Of a stretch of DNA of 64,000 nt, positions 44,742 to 54,443 are shown piece by piece. The DNA is from Larkinella knui. GTDB taxonomy: Bacteria; Bacteroidota; Bacteroidia; Cytophagales; Spirosomataceae. The first letter of the stretch is position 1. Each line of letters opens with the position of its first letter. Location: positions 806,001-870,000 of the forward strand of contig NZ_RQJP01000003.1 of NCBI RefSeq assembly GCF_003858645.1, read 5' to 3'. Under the pieces are notes generated by a model, which worked only from the letters and a program-made list of their open reading frames with translations, was not told the DNA's origin and did not search any database. The translations under genes and the position numbers were made by a program.

Positions 44742-44987
44742 GACCACCCCTCCGGGGTTCCACCATTCATACCGTCAGGGCCAAAAATCCCGTTCTTCCC
44801 GTTCTCGCTCGCGTGTCGCGAGTGAGGAATATCAGTAGGGCCTCCGGCCCGAGTCGTGATCAGCTAAACCATTGGCTCGAAGCCATCTTCGGGCCGGAGG
44901 CCCTATTGATATTCCTCACTCGCGACACGCGAGCGAGAACGGTGACCACCCCTCCGGGGTTCCACCGTTCATACCATCAGGGCAAAA
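44742..44987. repeat. composite palindromic element (direct repeats around a 52-bp inverted repeat)
   Basis: Direct repeats 44742-44786 and 44944-44987 (GACCACCCCTCCGGGGTTCC...) differ by two transitions and small indels. Between them, arms 44801-44852 and 44889-44940 are reverse complements over 52 bp with one change, which is a G.U pair (G35/U906 in the last digits) if transcribed on the plus strand. The 36-base spacer holds TGGCT/AGCCA. Each arm contains smaller palindromes (CTCGCG-TGT-CGCGAG, 44808-44822; GGGCC-TCC-GGCCC, 44838-44850) and each direct repeat an ACCCC-TCC-GGGGT hairpin (44746-44758 in the first). It looks like a REP/BIME- or MITE-type element in the operon spacer between susD and the SGNH/TPR gene. 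No open frame of note. Confidence 0.9.
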
Positions 44988-45072
44988 AAAATGTATAAAA
45001 ACCTGGCTTAACTACGCCGAAACGCAATTAAACCAGGATACTCGGGTGAGGAATAGTCAAACTCATCAAAAA

Positions 45073-46605
45073 TCAATACCCTTCATTCTGCACCCAGGCC
45101 GGATTCCGCGTCATTTCATTGAACGGAATGGGCGCCAGATACTTCTGATTGATGTTGGTGTTGGCCGGAATCGGATTTTCTTCCGGACTGCGTTCTGCTA
45201 TAATTTTCGGAAGCAGTTGCAACCGGACAATATCGAACCAGCGCACGCCAAACTCGCCGGCAAATTCGTAGGCCCGTTCATACACGACCGCATCCCGAAA
45301 AGCCGTTGCCGTTAGTCCCGGCGTTAAATCAGGTAGCCCGGCCCGGCGTCTGACCAGATTGATCGCATTGTAACTGGCCGCAGTTGGGCCGTTGGCCGCC
45401 ATGGCAGATGCTTCGGCATAAGCCAGCAAAACCAGCGGATAGCGAATAATATCGTAGACCTTGTTGGTGCTCGGATTGATGGAAGCAATCGAGGTGGCGG
45501 TTTCCGAAACGCCGTCGCCGTTCAATCCGGCCCGGAATTTCTTATAATACGGATGGCGGGCGTGGGTTTCTGGCGAATCCCAGGGAACGAGCTTAAACGT
45601 TTTGCCGTCCGGTTGCCGCAGCTTGATCGTCGTGTAGAACGTGTCGTCCGTCCGGCTGCATTTTGGCGCGTTTTTGTAGAAATTGATTTCGGGATAGTAG
45701 TCGTCCCAGCCGCTCGATCCGTTCACGGCAACCTCATCCAGCGGCACCGACGACGACCCGGCGCTGCGCAACGGCAGCCCACCGCCCACATTATACTGCA
45801 ACCCGAAAATGGATTCCGAGCTGTTGTTGGTCGTAAAAACCGTCGCATAGGGCGTGTTCAAATTATACTGATTCGACTGAATCACCGAGTTGGCCTCTTC
45901 GGCTGCCAGCGCATAATTAGCGGTTTGATTCAGTGGCCAGCCGGTCATGTTTAAATACACATCGGCCAGAAGCGAGCGGGCAGCCATCTGGTTGGCTTTG
46001 CCGGGTTGGTTCGGAAACGAAGGTGGCAGCAACTCCCTGGCCTTTTTCAAGTCACTGATAATGGCCGCATACACTTTGTCAACCGGATCGCGGGGCGGAC
46101 GGTCGTTCACATCGATCGGCGTCAGGATGATCGGAACCGGCCCGAACGTCCGTACCAGATAGAAATAGCCCAGAGCCCGCAGGAAATACGCCTGACCCGC
46201 AGCCTGGTTTTTCAGCACTTCGGTTGAACTCACTTTGGCATAATTGGCAATCACATTATTGGCCTGATAAATGCCCTGCCAGGGCCCCTGCCACTGGGCA
46301 ACCAGGCTCAGGTTACCGCTGCCACCACTCAGGCGGTCGAATAACCGGAAATCTTCTTTGTTCAGGCCCGGATCGGTGGTAAAATCGTCGGAACCAAAAT
46401 ACGAGGTGCTCCGGTTGGTGAAGCCCCAGGCACCGTCGCGGGCAAACTGGATGTAAATCGCCGAGACGGATGCATCCAGATCGGCCTGCGTTTTAAAATA
46501 CGTCCCCGGCGTCAGACTCCCTTTGGGGTCTTCCTCCAAACTTTGACAGCCTGCCATCAAAATCGCCCCAAGCAAGGTGACTAGTAGTGAATATCTGGTG
46601 TTCAT
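45073..46605 (-). CDS. SusD/RagB nutrient-binding lipoprotein
   Basis: 510-residue outer-membrane lipoprotein (lipobox ILMAGC, C20) that caps the SusC pore and binds the glycan. SusD features are TPGTYFKTQADLDASVSAIY, the helical repeat QGIYQANNVIANY, GQAYFLRALGYFYLVRTFG with PLNQTANYALAAEEANSVI, the SusD family C-terminal RYPLVLLAYAEASAMAANGP and FGVRWFDIVRL, and the ending PIPFNEMTRNPAWVQNEGY. It follows susC by 43 bp. Substrate cannot be read from sequence. Confidence 0.96.
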   Translation of the reverse strand: MNTRYSLLVTLLGAILMAGCQSLEEDPKGSLTPGTYFKTQADLDASVSAIYIQFARDGAWGFTNRSTSYFGSDDFTTDPGLNKEDFRLFDRLSGGSGNLSLVAQWQGPWQGIYQANNVIANYAKVSSTEVLKNQAAGQAYFLRALGYFYLVRTFGPVPIILTPIDVNDRPPRDPVDKVYAAIISDLKKARELLPPSFPNQPGKANQMAARSLLADVYLNMTGWPLNQTANYALAAEEANSVIQSNQYNLNTPYATVFTTNNSSESIFGLQYNVGGGLPLRSAGSSSVPLDEVAVNGSSGWDDYYPEINFYKNAPKCSRTDDTFYTTIKLRQPDGKTFKLVPWDSPETHARHPYYKKFRAGLNGDGVSETATSIASINPSTNKVYDIIRYPLVLLAYAEASAMAANGPTAASYNAINLVRRRAGLPDLTPGLTATAFRDAVVYERAYEFAGEFGVRWFDIVRLQLLPKIIAERSPEENPIPANTNINQKYLAPIPFNEMTRNPAWVQNEGY

Positions 46606-46648
46606 GATTTCGTTTTTAGCAGATAAGTAAAACAGACAAAGCGACTGG

Positions 46649-49600
46649 TTACAAACCGAGTCTCAATCCCACGGTGAAGGTTTTCGGATTCGGAATCACC
46701 CCCATTTCCAGGCCCTGCGTGATGGCGTTGGTGCCGTTGGATACTTCCGGATCATACCCCGGATAGTTGGTGATCATGAACACGTTCTGACCACTCACGT
46801 AGACTTCCAGGTTGCGGATTTTGGCCTTGTTCAAAACGGCCTCCGGCAGGCGATACGCCAGGGAGATGTTTTTCAGTTTGATGTAACTGCCGTCGTAGAC
46901 ATACCGGCTGCTGTTGTTAAAATTCTTGCTGGTGTTGCTAAAAGCCGGGTTATCCGTCTGATTCTGAGCCGTCCAGATGTTCAACGCGTCGGAGGTGGTC
47001 GCGTTGCGCTGATCGCCCAGACCGCCCCACAGATACGCCAGCGTCTGGGAGTAAATCTGGTTGCCGTGCGTTCCCTGGAACATGAGGCTGAAGGTAAAAT
47101 GGCCGTAGGTCACGTCGTTGATGAACCCGAAAGCGTATTTGGGCGTCCCGTTGCCGATGGGTGCCCGGTCGGCGGTCGTATAGGCATGGTCGCCGTTGAC
47201 ATCCACGTATTTGGCATCGCCCGGTTTCATCCCAAACAAAGCCGCCTGATCGGCCTCACTCGTTTTCCAGGTTCCCAGGAACTGGTAGCCGTAGAATTCA
47301 CCCAACGGACGACCCACCCGCAGGATCGACGCACTGTTCAGAGCCGACCCGACGCCGTTGACGATAACGTTGTCCAGACCACCCAGATCCAGCACCTTGT
47401 TGCGGTTGAACGTAATGTTGAAATTGGTGGTCCAGCGTACTTTCCGGCCCGCCAGCGGAGTGCCGCCCAGCGCAAATTCGAGTCCTTTGTTTTCGACGCT
47501 GCCGATGTTGCGCAGGTAATTTCCACCGCCTAAGTAAAAGGGAGCCTGGTAGTCATAGAGCAGATTCGAGATTTTTTTCTGGTAGGCATCCGCCGTGAAT
47601 GTCAACCGTCCACGTAAAAATGCCGCATCGATCCCAACATCGTACTGCGTCGTGGTTTCCCATTTCAGGCTGCTCGAAACCGGCGATCCCAGTGGCGTGG
47701 CCACGCTGGGCGTCGTGCCGTCGTAGTAGTAAGCAGGCTGGCCACCACCGGTCGTAATCTGGGCAATAGTCGCATACGCGCCCACGGCCTGGTTACCGGT
47801 TTGCCCGTAGCTGGCGCGGAGTTTCAAGTCAGAAAACACCTTGGAATTCTGCATAAACTCCTCCTTCGCCAGATTCCAGCCGATCGCAAGCGATGGAAAG
47901 GTGCTGTATTTCTGCGTTAAGTGCGACGAACCGTCCGTCCGGACGCTGGCCGTCAGCAAATATTTGTCTTTATACGAATAGTTGATCCGTCCGAGGTACG
48001 ATTGCAAGGCATCCGCCGAATAGCCGGAAGACGTTTGCTGGGTCGCGCCTAAACTCAGGTTGTAGTACCCCAGTGCGTAGGTCGACAGGCTGTTGGCCCG
48101 GGCATTGATCGACATGCCCTGCCCCTGCTGCTGTTCATACAGGGCCGTCAGGGTGATGGCATGTTCCCCGAAATTGTGTTTGTAGGTAAGGAAATTACTA
48201 TTCTGAAAACCCCAGTTCCGGGATGCATTGCCCTGCGCGTACAGGACGCCGTTACCGGTGCCCGGTCCATACAACGTCTGGTTGAAGGGAGAACCGATCT
48301 GGTACGTCGTATTCGCAGTAAACGTCAGGCCGTCCAGAATCCGGTAGGTCAAAATACCGGTTCCGGTCACGTTCGTGTTGCGGCTGTCTTCAAACTGATT
48401 GGTGGCGCGGGCCACCGGATTAAACTGTATCGAGCCGTAGGGAGCGGTCAGGATAAACTGGCCGGTGGCCGGGTCGCGGACGGGCGAGGTGGGGTCCCAT
48501 TCGGTGGCCTGCGTAAACGGATCGGTCAAATCGCCCGCGTAGTTGTTGTTGCGGCTGTTGGGCAAAACCGCAGCCAGGTTAAATTTCAGGTTCAGCCGCT
48601 CGCTCAGCTTGGCGTCGATATTCGCCCGCAGCGTGGTTCGCTTGTAATATTGATTGAGAATCAAACCGGGCTGGTCGAGGTAATTGGCCGAAATCAGGTA
48701 CCGGACGTTGGACGACCCACCGGAAACATCGAGCTGGTAATTCTGAATCAACGGTTCCTGATGGAGTTCATCCTGCCAGTCCGTCCCCCCGCTGGCCTTC
48801 AATTCCTGAAGCCGGGCATCCGAAAACGCGGGCGCATTGCCCGTCGAGGCAAACTGGGCATTAACCGTTCGGGCAAAATCGTAGGCATTCATCAGATCCA
48901 GTTTCCGGGGCATCCGCCCTTTGCTGAACCAGGTGCTGAAATTCACTTTCGCCTTGCCTTCCACCCCCGATTTGGTCGTAATCAGCACCACACCGTTGGA
49001 ACCCCGGGAGCCATAAATGGCGGTGGCCGACGCATCTTTCAGAATTTCCAGCGACTCGATATCGTTCACATTGATGGACTCGATGTTGGCCCCAATAAAC
49101 CCGTCGATGACATACAGCGGCTCGTTGGAACCCGTGATGGAATTGACACCCCGGATGCGAACGCTCAGACCCCGCCCCGGCTGGCCGCTGTTGCTGGAAA
49201 CCATCACGCCCGAGGCCGTTCCCTGCAACGCCTGTTCGACCCGCATCAGCGGCCGTTTGGCAATTTCCCTGGACGTTACCGTGCTGCTCGATCCCGTGAC
49301 ATCGCTTTTGCGCTGTTCGCCGTATCCGACCACAACCACCTCCTGTAACCCTTTCTCGCTCACCTTCAGCGTCACATTGAGCGTGTTGCGGCTTCCGACC
49401 GCAACCTCCTGACTTTCAAAGCCGACAAAGCTATAAACCAGTGTTACGTTCTGATCGGCCACGTCGATGCGGTAAAAGCCCTGCGCGTCGGAAGTCGTTC
49501 CTTTCTGCGTTCCTTTCACCACAATATTGACGCCGGGAAGCCCTTCGCCTTTTTCGTCTGAGACTTTACCACTGACGGTAATCAGTGCGTTTTGGGAACG

Positions 49601-50149
49601 CTGAATCCGGTCGGCCAGGTAATAAGCCATCTTTCGCTCCAGTTCCGGACTCGGCTCCACGGTCGGGTCGGGCCGGGACTCGGCACCGGTCAGCGGTGAA
49701 ATCGTTGTTGTTTTGTCAATAACCGGCTCCGTTTTCTTTTTGATTACAATGGTTTTATTAATAATCGAATAGCTTAACGGCTGATTTTTAAACACTTCGT
49801 CCAACACCGTCTCCAGAGCGGCATTCCTTACATGGAGCGAAACTTTATTGCTCTTTAACAACAGATCGGTCTGCAGCCAGAATGAATAGCCACTTTGCTG
49901 TTCGATCTTATCCAGTACCTTTTCGAGCGGAGCGTTTCGCTCGTGGAGCGAAATGCGTTGCTGACCGTATCCGGCGGCAAAAATATGCACACAGGCAGCC
50001 AGCAACAGGATCGTGGTAAAGTTGATTCGCATAATCAATTTTCGTTTTGCATCCGGACTCAGGCCCGTAAACAACGCCCTGATTAGCCTGCTAATCCGGC
50101 GCCACGGCTCTGTCGGGCAGAGCCGTAGGTAAACAGTAGAATATTCCAT
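46649..50149 (-). CDS. SusC/RagA-type TonB-dependent receptor
   Basis: 1166-residue outer-membrane transporter. After a 39-residue leader and a signal peptide (MRINFTTILLLAACVHIFAA), it has an STN domain (about 65-130), a carboxypeptidase-like domain (VSGKVSDEKGEGLPGVNIVV), the LQEVVVVGYG box, a plug (EPLYVIDGFIGA, DASATAIYGSRGSNGVVLITT) and a complete barrel ending FTVGLRLGL. The ATG at 50147-50149 gives the full length, but the region before the ATG at 50030-50032 carries a perfect 9-bp hairpin, so translation may start there. The STN domain and the upstream FecR/sigma pair indicate surface signalling. It is coupled to susD 43 bp downstream. Confidence 0.96.
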   Translation of the reverse strand: MEYSTVYLRLCPTEPWRRISRLIRALFTGLSPDAKRKLIMRINFTTILLLAACVHIFAAGYGQQRISLHERNAPLEKVLDKIEQQSGYSFWLQTDLLLKSNKVSLHVRNAALETVLDEVFKNQPLSYSIINKTIVIKKKTEPVIDKTTTISPLTGAESRPDPTVEPSPELERKMAYYLADRIQRSQNALITVSGKVSDEKGEGLPGVNIVVKGTQKGTTSDAQGFYRIDVADQNVTLVYSFVGFESQEVAVGSRNTLNVTLKVSEKGLQEVVVVGYGEQRKSDVTGSSSTVTSREIAKRPLMRVEQALQGTASGVMVSSNSGQPGRGLSVRIRGVNSITGSNEPLYVIDGFIGANIESINVNDIESLEILKDASATAIYGSRGSNGVVLITTKSGVEGKAKVNFSTWFSKGRMPRKLDLMNAYDFARTVNAQFASTGNAPAFSDARLQELKASGGTDWQDELHQEPLIQNYQLDVSGGSSNVRYLISANYLDQPGLILNQYYKRTTLRANIDAKLSERLNLKFNLAAVLPNSRNNNYAGDLTDPFTQATEWDPTSPVRDPATGQFILTAPYGSIQFNPVARATNQFEDSRNTNVTGTGILTYRILDGLTFTANTTYQIGSPFNQTLYGPGTGNGVLYAQGNASRNWGFQNSNFLTYKHNFGEHAITLTALYEQQQGQGMSINARANSLSTYALGYYNLSLGATQQTSSGYSADALQSYLGRINYSYKDKYLLTASVRTDGSSHLTQKYSTFPSLAIGWNLAKEEFMQNSKVFSDLKLRASYGQTGNQAVGAYATIAQITTGGGQPAYYYDGTTPSVATPLGSPVSSSLKWETTTQYDVGIDAAFLRGRLTFTADAYQKKISNLLYDYQAPFYLGGGNYLRNIGSVENKGLEFALGGTPLAGRKVRWTTNFNITFNRNKVLDLGGLDNVIVNGVGSALNSASILRVGRPLGEFYGYQFLGTWKTSEADQAALFGMKPGDAKYVDVNGDHAYTTADRAPIGNGTPKYAFGFINDVTYGHFTFSLMFQGTHGNQIYSQTLAYLWGGLGDQRNATTSDALNIWTAQNQTDNPAFSNTSKNFNNSSRYVYDGSYIKLKNISLAYRLPEAVLNKAKIRNLEVYVSGQNVFMITNYPGYDPEVSNGTNAITQGLEMGVIPNPKTFTVGLRLGL
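50104..50126 (-). promoter_or_regulatory. 9-bp hairpin at the susC start
   Basis: ACGGCTCTG (50104-50112) and CAGAGCCGT (50118-50126) form a perfect stem with a 5-base loop, 23-45 bp inside the longer susC reading frame. It may belong to an untranslated leader. Confidence 0.45.
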
Positions 50150-50242
50150 ACTTTTGTAAGGATTTGGGAGTTTGTAACGATTTCTACGCCAATTGAAATT
50201 TTACGTTCCTGTCTGTTTCAGGCAGGTAATCCCAGGTATCAG

Positions 50243-50275
50243 GCCGGACGTGCTCGCAACACGGTCCGGCTTTTT
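50243..50275. terminator. hairpin between fecR and susC
   Basis: GCCGGACGTG (50243-50252) pairs with CACGGTCCGGC (50260-50270) with one bulged base; five T follow on the plus strand. It lies in the 177-bp fecR-susC spacer, like the hairpin at 1765 in the other cassette. A second small hairpin is at 50208-50226. Confidence 0.5.
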
Positions 50276-50326
50276 AATGGGAATCCTGTTGGCAGTTCCG
50301 GCCTGGCCGAAAACAACCCATACAGA

Positions 50327-51586
50327 TCATGATTTGACCGTTATTTTTCGTCCATCTATTTTAAAGTTTACACCACTCGATTGCAGAATCTGAAAAATCT
50401 GGGAGAGGGGTACATCCCTGGAAATTTTGCCCCGGTATTTTGCCTCCGGTATTTTGCCCTGGAAGTCAACTTCCACGTCATACCAGCGGGAAATCTGGCG
50501 CATAATGGTCTGTAAATCAGTATCCCTGAATTGAAACTGGCCATTTTTCCAGGCTACCGCTTCTTCCAGATCCGCCTGGGCAATTACATTCAGTTTCGGC
50601 CGACTACCGGGAGCCAGTTGCGACTGCTGCCCGGGTTTCAGCACCAGCGCCAGTGATCCGCTTTCCGGATTAGTATCGGGTTCTGTTCCGGCCTGGGTAT
50701 TGACCACCTTCACACTGCCTTCCAGTAGGGTTGTTTTTACGATGGCTTCATCCGAATAACTGTTGATGTTGAAGTGCGTACCCAGAACCTCCACGATTTG
50801 ACCTGCCGACTGAACTCGAAAAGGCACGGCTTTTTTCCCGTCCACACACCGGGCAATTTCAAAATAGGCTTCGCCCGACAACTCGACGTTCCGTCCCGAC
50901 CGGTGGAACTTTGTCGGATATTTCAGCGACGAAGCGGCATTGAGCCATACCTTGCTGCCATCGGGCAGAATGACGCGAAACTTGCCGCCCCGGGGCGTGG
51001 TAATGGTATTGTAAATCGGTTTGGCCGTCAAATCCTGCGCCGATGAAACCGGTGATTTCGACGCATTGTACACCAGTTGGCCATCTGCGGTTTTCGTAAT
51101 TACCATGTCCGCCTGTTTGGCAATTTCACCATTAACCGCATCATCCAGGTTGATTTGGGACGCATCTGCCAGGGTCAATACGGCTTTGTTGGTACCCGGC
51201 ACAAAGTCCGAATGCCGCTGAACCACCGGAGATACAACCGCCGGTTTATGGGTAAACCGATAAACGAGTAAGCCCGACACAACAAGAACCAAGGCAGCGG
51301 CCGCATAACGCATCCAACGTATACCTATATACGTAGTCTTTTCAGTCGATTTCCGGCCTGTTTCAGCGACGATTCGTTCCCAGGCTTCTTCTTTACCAGA
51401 CGGCGTAAACCGTTCGAGCTGAAGCGTCAGATTGTCTTCTTCCGTTAATTTTTCAAATAAAGTCTGGTTGTGAGCGCTCTGGGCAATCCACTGATCCAGT
51501 TCCTCTTTCTCCCGATCGTTCAGTTCTCCCTTGAGATATTTGACAATCAGCTCGCCCTGTTTGAAATAACCGCCGAAATCCTCCAT
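50327..51586 (-). CDS. FecR family anti-sigma factor
   Basis: 419 residues. The N-terminal sigma-binding part is LIVKYLKGELNDREKEELDQ. A membrane span lies at about 92-110 (YAAAALVLVVSGLLVYRF). The FecR domain contains ITTPRGGKFRVILPDGSKVW, LNAASSLKYPT, ELSGEAYFEIAR and VLGTHFNINSY. The C-terminal DUF4974 domain has AVAWKNGQFQFRDTDLQTIM, RQISRWYDVEV and ends FKIDGRKITVKS. It lies 144 bp after the sigma gene and 177 bp before susC and should relay the receptor signal to the sigma factor. Confidence 0.96.
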   Translation of the reverse strand: MEDFGGYFKQGELIVKYLKGELNDREKEELDQWIAQSAHNQTLFEKLTEEDNLTLQLERFTPSGKEEAWERIVAETGRKSTEKTTYIGIRWMRYAAAALVLVVSGLLVYRFTHKPAVVSPVVQRHSDFVPGTNKAVLTLADASQINLDDAVNGEIAKQADMVITKTADGQLVYNASKSPVSSAQDLTAKPIYNTITTPRGGKFRVILPDGSKVWLNAASSLKYPTKFHRSGRNVELSGEAYFEIARCVDGKKAVPFRVQSAGQIVEVLGTHFNINSYSDEAIVKTTLLEGSVKVVNTQAGTEPDTNPESGSLALVLKPGQQSQLAPGSRPKLNVIAQADLEEAVAWKNGQFQFRDTDLQTIMRQISRWYDVEVDFQGKIPEAKYRGKISRDVPLSQIFQILQSSGVNFKIDGRKITVKS

Positions 51587-51730
51587 AGTGGTGCTTTACT
51601 CGATAGAGACACCTGAAGGCGGAAATAGGATAAAGCCAGTAGAAAATTTAATTGAAAAGTTTTTGCAAACGGGGAAAGGGGCGCAAAAAATAAGTTGATA
51701 AAACACTGTATTTCAGAGGTATTAGAAAAT

Positions 51731-52312
51731 CTAGCTGGCTGTCCAGAGTAAAAACAGTCCGAACAATTCGGGCGACAGCCGGAGTCGGAGGAGTTCGAGG
51801 GCCCGGTGTTTCTGCTTTTTAACGGTATTGATCGACAGGCCTAGCTCATCGGCGATTTCCTGGTTCTTTTTCCCTTCCAGGTAGCTCATGACCGAAATCT
51901 GGCGGTAGTTTTCGGGCAGGGCGGCAATGGCAATGTGAATCTCGGCAATGACTTCGGAGGAAATAATGGCATCCATGATGGATAATTCTTCCGGCTCGGC
52001 CGTGCCCTGCTGCTCCACGTACGCATTCACTACTTTTCCATGACGGATCACATTCAGACTGGCGTTACGAACCGTCGTATACAGATAGTTTTTTATGGCA
52101 ATCCGGTTCTGCAACACCGATTCCCGCTCCTGCCAATAGGTAATAAAAGCATCCTGCACAAGATCCTGCGCCTGTGCCTGATCTCTGACGAGTTGAAGGG
52201 AAAAGTAGACGAGACGGTCATAAAACTCTTTAAACAGACCTTCCAAATCCAAGTGGTCCGGTTTCCCCACTGGATTGCTGTCCGCTGAATACAACCTCCT
52301 TAAAGCGCCCAT
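51731..52312 (-). CDS. ECF RNA polymerase sigma factor
   Basis: 193-residue FecI-like sigma factor. Region 2: FKEFYDRLVYFSLQLVRDQA, QDLVQDAFITYWQ; region 4: LPENYRQISVMSYLEGKKNQ with EIADELGLSINTVKKQKHRA. It heads the sigma-fecR-susC-susD operon region and is expected to drive it when released. It is only distantly similar to the sigma at 3018, so the two systems probably recognise different promoters. Confidence 0.95.
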   Translation of the reverse strand: MGALRRLYSADSNPVGKPDHLDLEGLFKEFYDRLVYFSLQLVRDQAQAQDLVQDAFITYWQERESVLQNRIAIKNYLYTTVRNASLNVIRHGKVVNAYVEQQGTAEPEELSIMDAIISSEVIAEIHIAIAALPENYRQISVMSYLEGKKNQEIADELGLSINTVKKQKHRALELLRLRLSPELFGLFLLWTAS

Positions 52313-52624
52313 TCGAATGGTGAATAATTTAAAAAGCAGTAGTCTGTTGGTATACTGAGCGATTACAAATATTGTATAAATAATCTATAAATAGTCTAAT
52401 AAGTTTATAAAACCGTGAAAAATTCTTTTGAGCAAATTAAATAAGGCAATTCACGTTTAGGGCTTTAAGGTATGCGGCTTTGCTTCCATCCGAAGCAATA
52501 AGTTAACGCTTCATCCACGCTTTTTTGCGGCTTGAACCCGCATTTTAACCACTGGAACATAATTAATTAGAAACTCAGTGGTTCAACGCCTACCTTCGGT
52601 TCATAAACGATAACCACCTGCACC
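52313..52624. other. divergent intergenic region
   Basis: About 310 bp between the sigma gene and a small plus-strand gene. The part next to the sigma gene is very AT-rich (52360-52440), suitable for a promoter. No RNA gene or palindrome of note. Confidence 0.5.
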
Positions 52625-52891
52625 ATGAGTGTTGTCATTAAACCAACCGTCAGTAACATCATCAATCTCTGGTTCGGCGCCGATACGCCCATCCGCCAGT
52701 ACAAAATCAAGCTCAACCCGGATTTGTGGGATGCCTGCCAACAGATCAATCAGGAATTTTGCCCGCCTTCCAGAACCCAGCCCATCGAGCAATACCGCAA
52801 GTCGGATAAGGTAGCTTTCGCCAAAGCCGTACTGATGGAACTGGAGCGAAACAAGCAAACGCTGGCCACCAATCCCCGCTGCCTGAACTGA
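52625..52891 (+). CDS. small hypothetical protein
   Basis: 88 residues, MSVVIKPTVSNIINLWFGAD then TPIRQYKIKLNPDLWDACQQ, ending LATNPRCLN. It has no signal or membrane segment, balanced composition and a clear ATG. It is the only plus-strand gene between 28.6 and 59.8 kb apart from the tRNA. No family recognised; the support is coding appearance only. Confidence 0.5.
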   Translation: MSVVIKPTVSNIINLWFGADTPIRQYKIKLNPDLWDACQQINQEFCPPSRTQPIEQYRKSDKVAFAKAVLMELERNKQTLATNPRCLN

Positions 52892-53030
52892 TTTTGCGGT
52901 TTTAGCTCGTGCGCCGGATCAATGTTGTCGCCTTGCTGGTGGTCGGCAGAACGGTTCTGGGTTGGCATTCCACGGTACTCGTGTCGGTTTGATAAAGTCG
53001 CCGACAACCGATGCCCTGCACCCAGGTGGG

Positions 53031-54443
53031 TCAATAGCCGGTGGCTTTCAGAATAAAATCGACAATCGGCTGCGGATCAGGCAGGCTGTGCGGATGGTGG
53101 CCGATCAGCGGTTTATGAATCACCTGAATCGTTCCGCCGGCGGATTTGATTTTCTGCTCGAACGGATTCGTATTTTCGTCCACCGGCACGGCTTCATCGG
53201 CGTCACCCACGACGTGCAGCAGCGGAAAACCGGCTTTCACGATCTCGTCCGTCAAATCGATCGGATTTCCTTTAAAGGCCAGCGCTTCTTCGTCGGTTTT
53301 TAGCTTGAAATCCTGTTTGAACTGCTCCCATTCCTTCGCTGCTTTTGGCCTTTTCCCGTTGCCCCCCGGCCAGCTTTTCAGGTCGAGAACGGGTGCATCC
53401 GCGTAAATGGCCGCCACACGGTCCGGGTAGGTGACGGCCCAGCGGTAACTATAAACTCCGCCCCGGCTCATGCCTTCCATGACCGCTTTTGGCGCTAAAC
53501 CGGCTTTCGTCAGCCGCTGGTAATATGCATCCCAGGTAGCCAGGGCTTCGTCGTTTCCAAACAATTCGGCCACGTCGCAGTACACGACATGAAAACCGCG
53601 TTCCAACAGGGCAATGTCGGTTTGGGGTTCGTGGCCCCAAAACCGGGCGCGCCAGACCCACGGATGGCCGGGAGCCGCGCGTTTGGGCACCACAATCTTG
53701 GCGTTATGCCCCTGAAACGGAAAGTCGTGCCCCTGAAAACCGTAGAAATTAAACCCCTGTGTGGTCAGATCCGCCTTTTTGATCAGATCAAAACCGGTTT
53801 CCTCTTTCCGGTGAATAACTTCGCTGATGCGTTTGGCCATGCGCGCCGTTCCTTCGACATTGGGGTGAACCAGGTCAGGCACCAACGCTTTTGAATCCAG
53901 AAACAGATTGTACAGATTGATGACGTCACAGCCGGTTTCGTATGCCACCTGGCGCACACCGGGAACAATCTGTTTATCCAGCACACTGGCGGTAATTCCG
54001 GTCGTATCGGTCGAAAAAACCGGAACCGGTACCAGCAACACCACCCTCGGCTTGCTCGGCAATTGCTGAAATGACGCGATCAGGTCCCGGTAATCCTGCT
54101 GGTATTCAGTCAGATAAACCCGGTTCATCGGCTTCGTATCGTTGGTTCCCAGTTTGATGAACACCCAGTCGGGCCGAAAATCGAGGGCCTGCCGGTATTC
54201 GGTGCTGGTCCAGTACGGCAGATTCCCCTTCCGTAGTAAGGTCGCTCCGCTTTTGCCGAAGTTCCGGACGTCGTATTGATCTCCCAGCAAAACCGCCAGC
54301 TGCGCGGGGTAGCTGTTTTTCTCCCGATCGGGCAATACCGTTCCGTGGGTGATGCTGTTGCCAACGCAGGCAATCCGGATTTTTTTCTGCGAAAAACCGG
54401 GGAGAGTTAGGAAGGTGAGAAAAAACAGGGTGACGAAACGCAT
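53031..54443 (-). CDS. secreted SGNH esterase fused to an alpha/beta hydrolase
   Basis: 470 residues with a signal peptide (FLTFLTLPGFSQ). The N-terminal SGNH domain (about 20-215) has GNSITHG (S30), GKSGAT, LGTND (N101) and DLVHPN (D190, H193), as in sialate- and xylan-acetyl esterases. The C-terminal alpha/beta hydrolase (about 230-470) has MEGMSRGGVY (S326), a D in VVGDADEAVP (D414) and H449 in PLIGHHPHS. Both active sites look complete, giving one enzyme two esterase or peptidase sites. It precedes no gene on its strand but follows the GH31 gene by 78 bp, so it likely removes acyl groups from the same glycan. Confidence 0.88.
   Translation of the reverse strand: MRFVTLFFLTFLTLPGFSQKKIRIACVGNSITHGTVLPDREKNSYPAQLAVLLGDQYDVRNFGKSGATLLRKGNLPYWTSTEYRQALDFRPDWVFIKLGTNDTKPMNRVYLTEYQQDYRDLIASFQQLPSKPRVVLLVPVPVFSTDTTGITASVLDKQIVPGVRQVAYETGCDVINLYNLFLDSKALVPDLVHPNVEGTARMAKRISEVIHRKEETGFDLIKKADLTTQGFNFYGFQGHDFPFQGHNAKIVVPKRAAPGHPWVWRARFWGHEPQTDIALLERGFHVVYCDVAELFGNDEALATWDAYYQRLTKAGLAPKAVMEGMSRGGVYSYRWAVTYPDRVAAIYADAPVLDLKSWPGGNGKRPKAAKEWEQFKQDFKLKTDEEALAFKGNPIDLTDEIVKAGFPLLHVVGDADEAVPVDENTNPFEQKIKSAGGTIQVIHKPLIGHHPHSLPDPQPIVDFILKATGY

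Noticed and set aside
44742-44987. CRISPR-like array
   Set aside because: Only two direct repeats and an inverted repeat between them; no spacer series and no cas genes.
44678-44998. 106-codon frame over the palindromic element
   Set aside because: It is made of inverted-repeat sequence and encodes no plausible protein.
48161-49348. Plus-strand 395-codon frame
   Set aside because: Antisense to susC with no domain.
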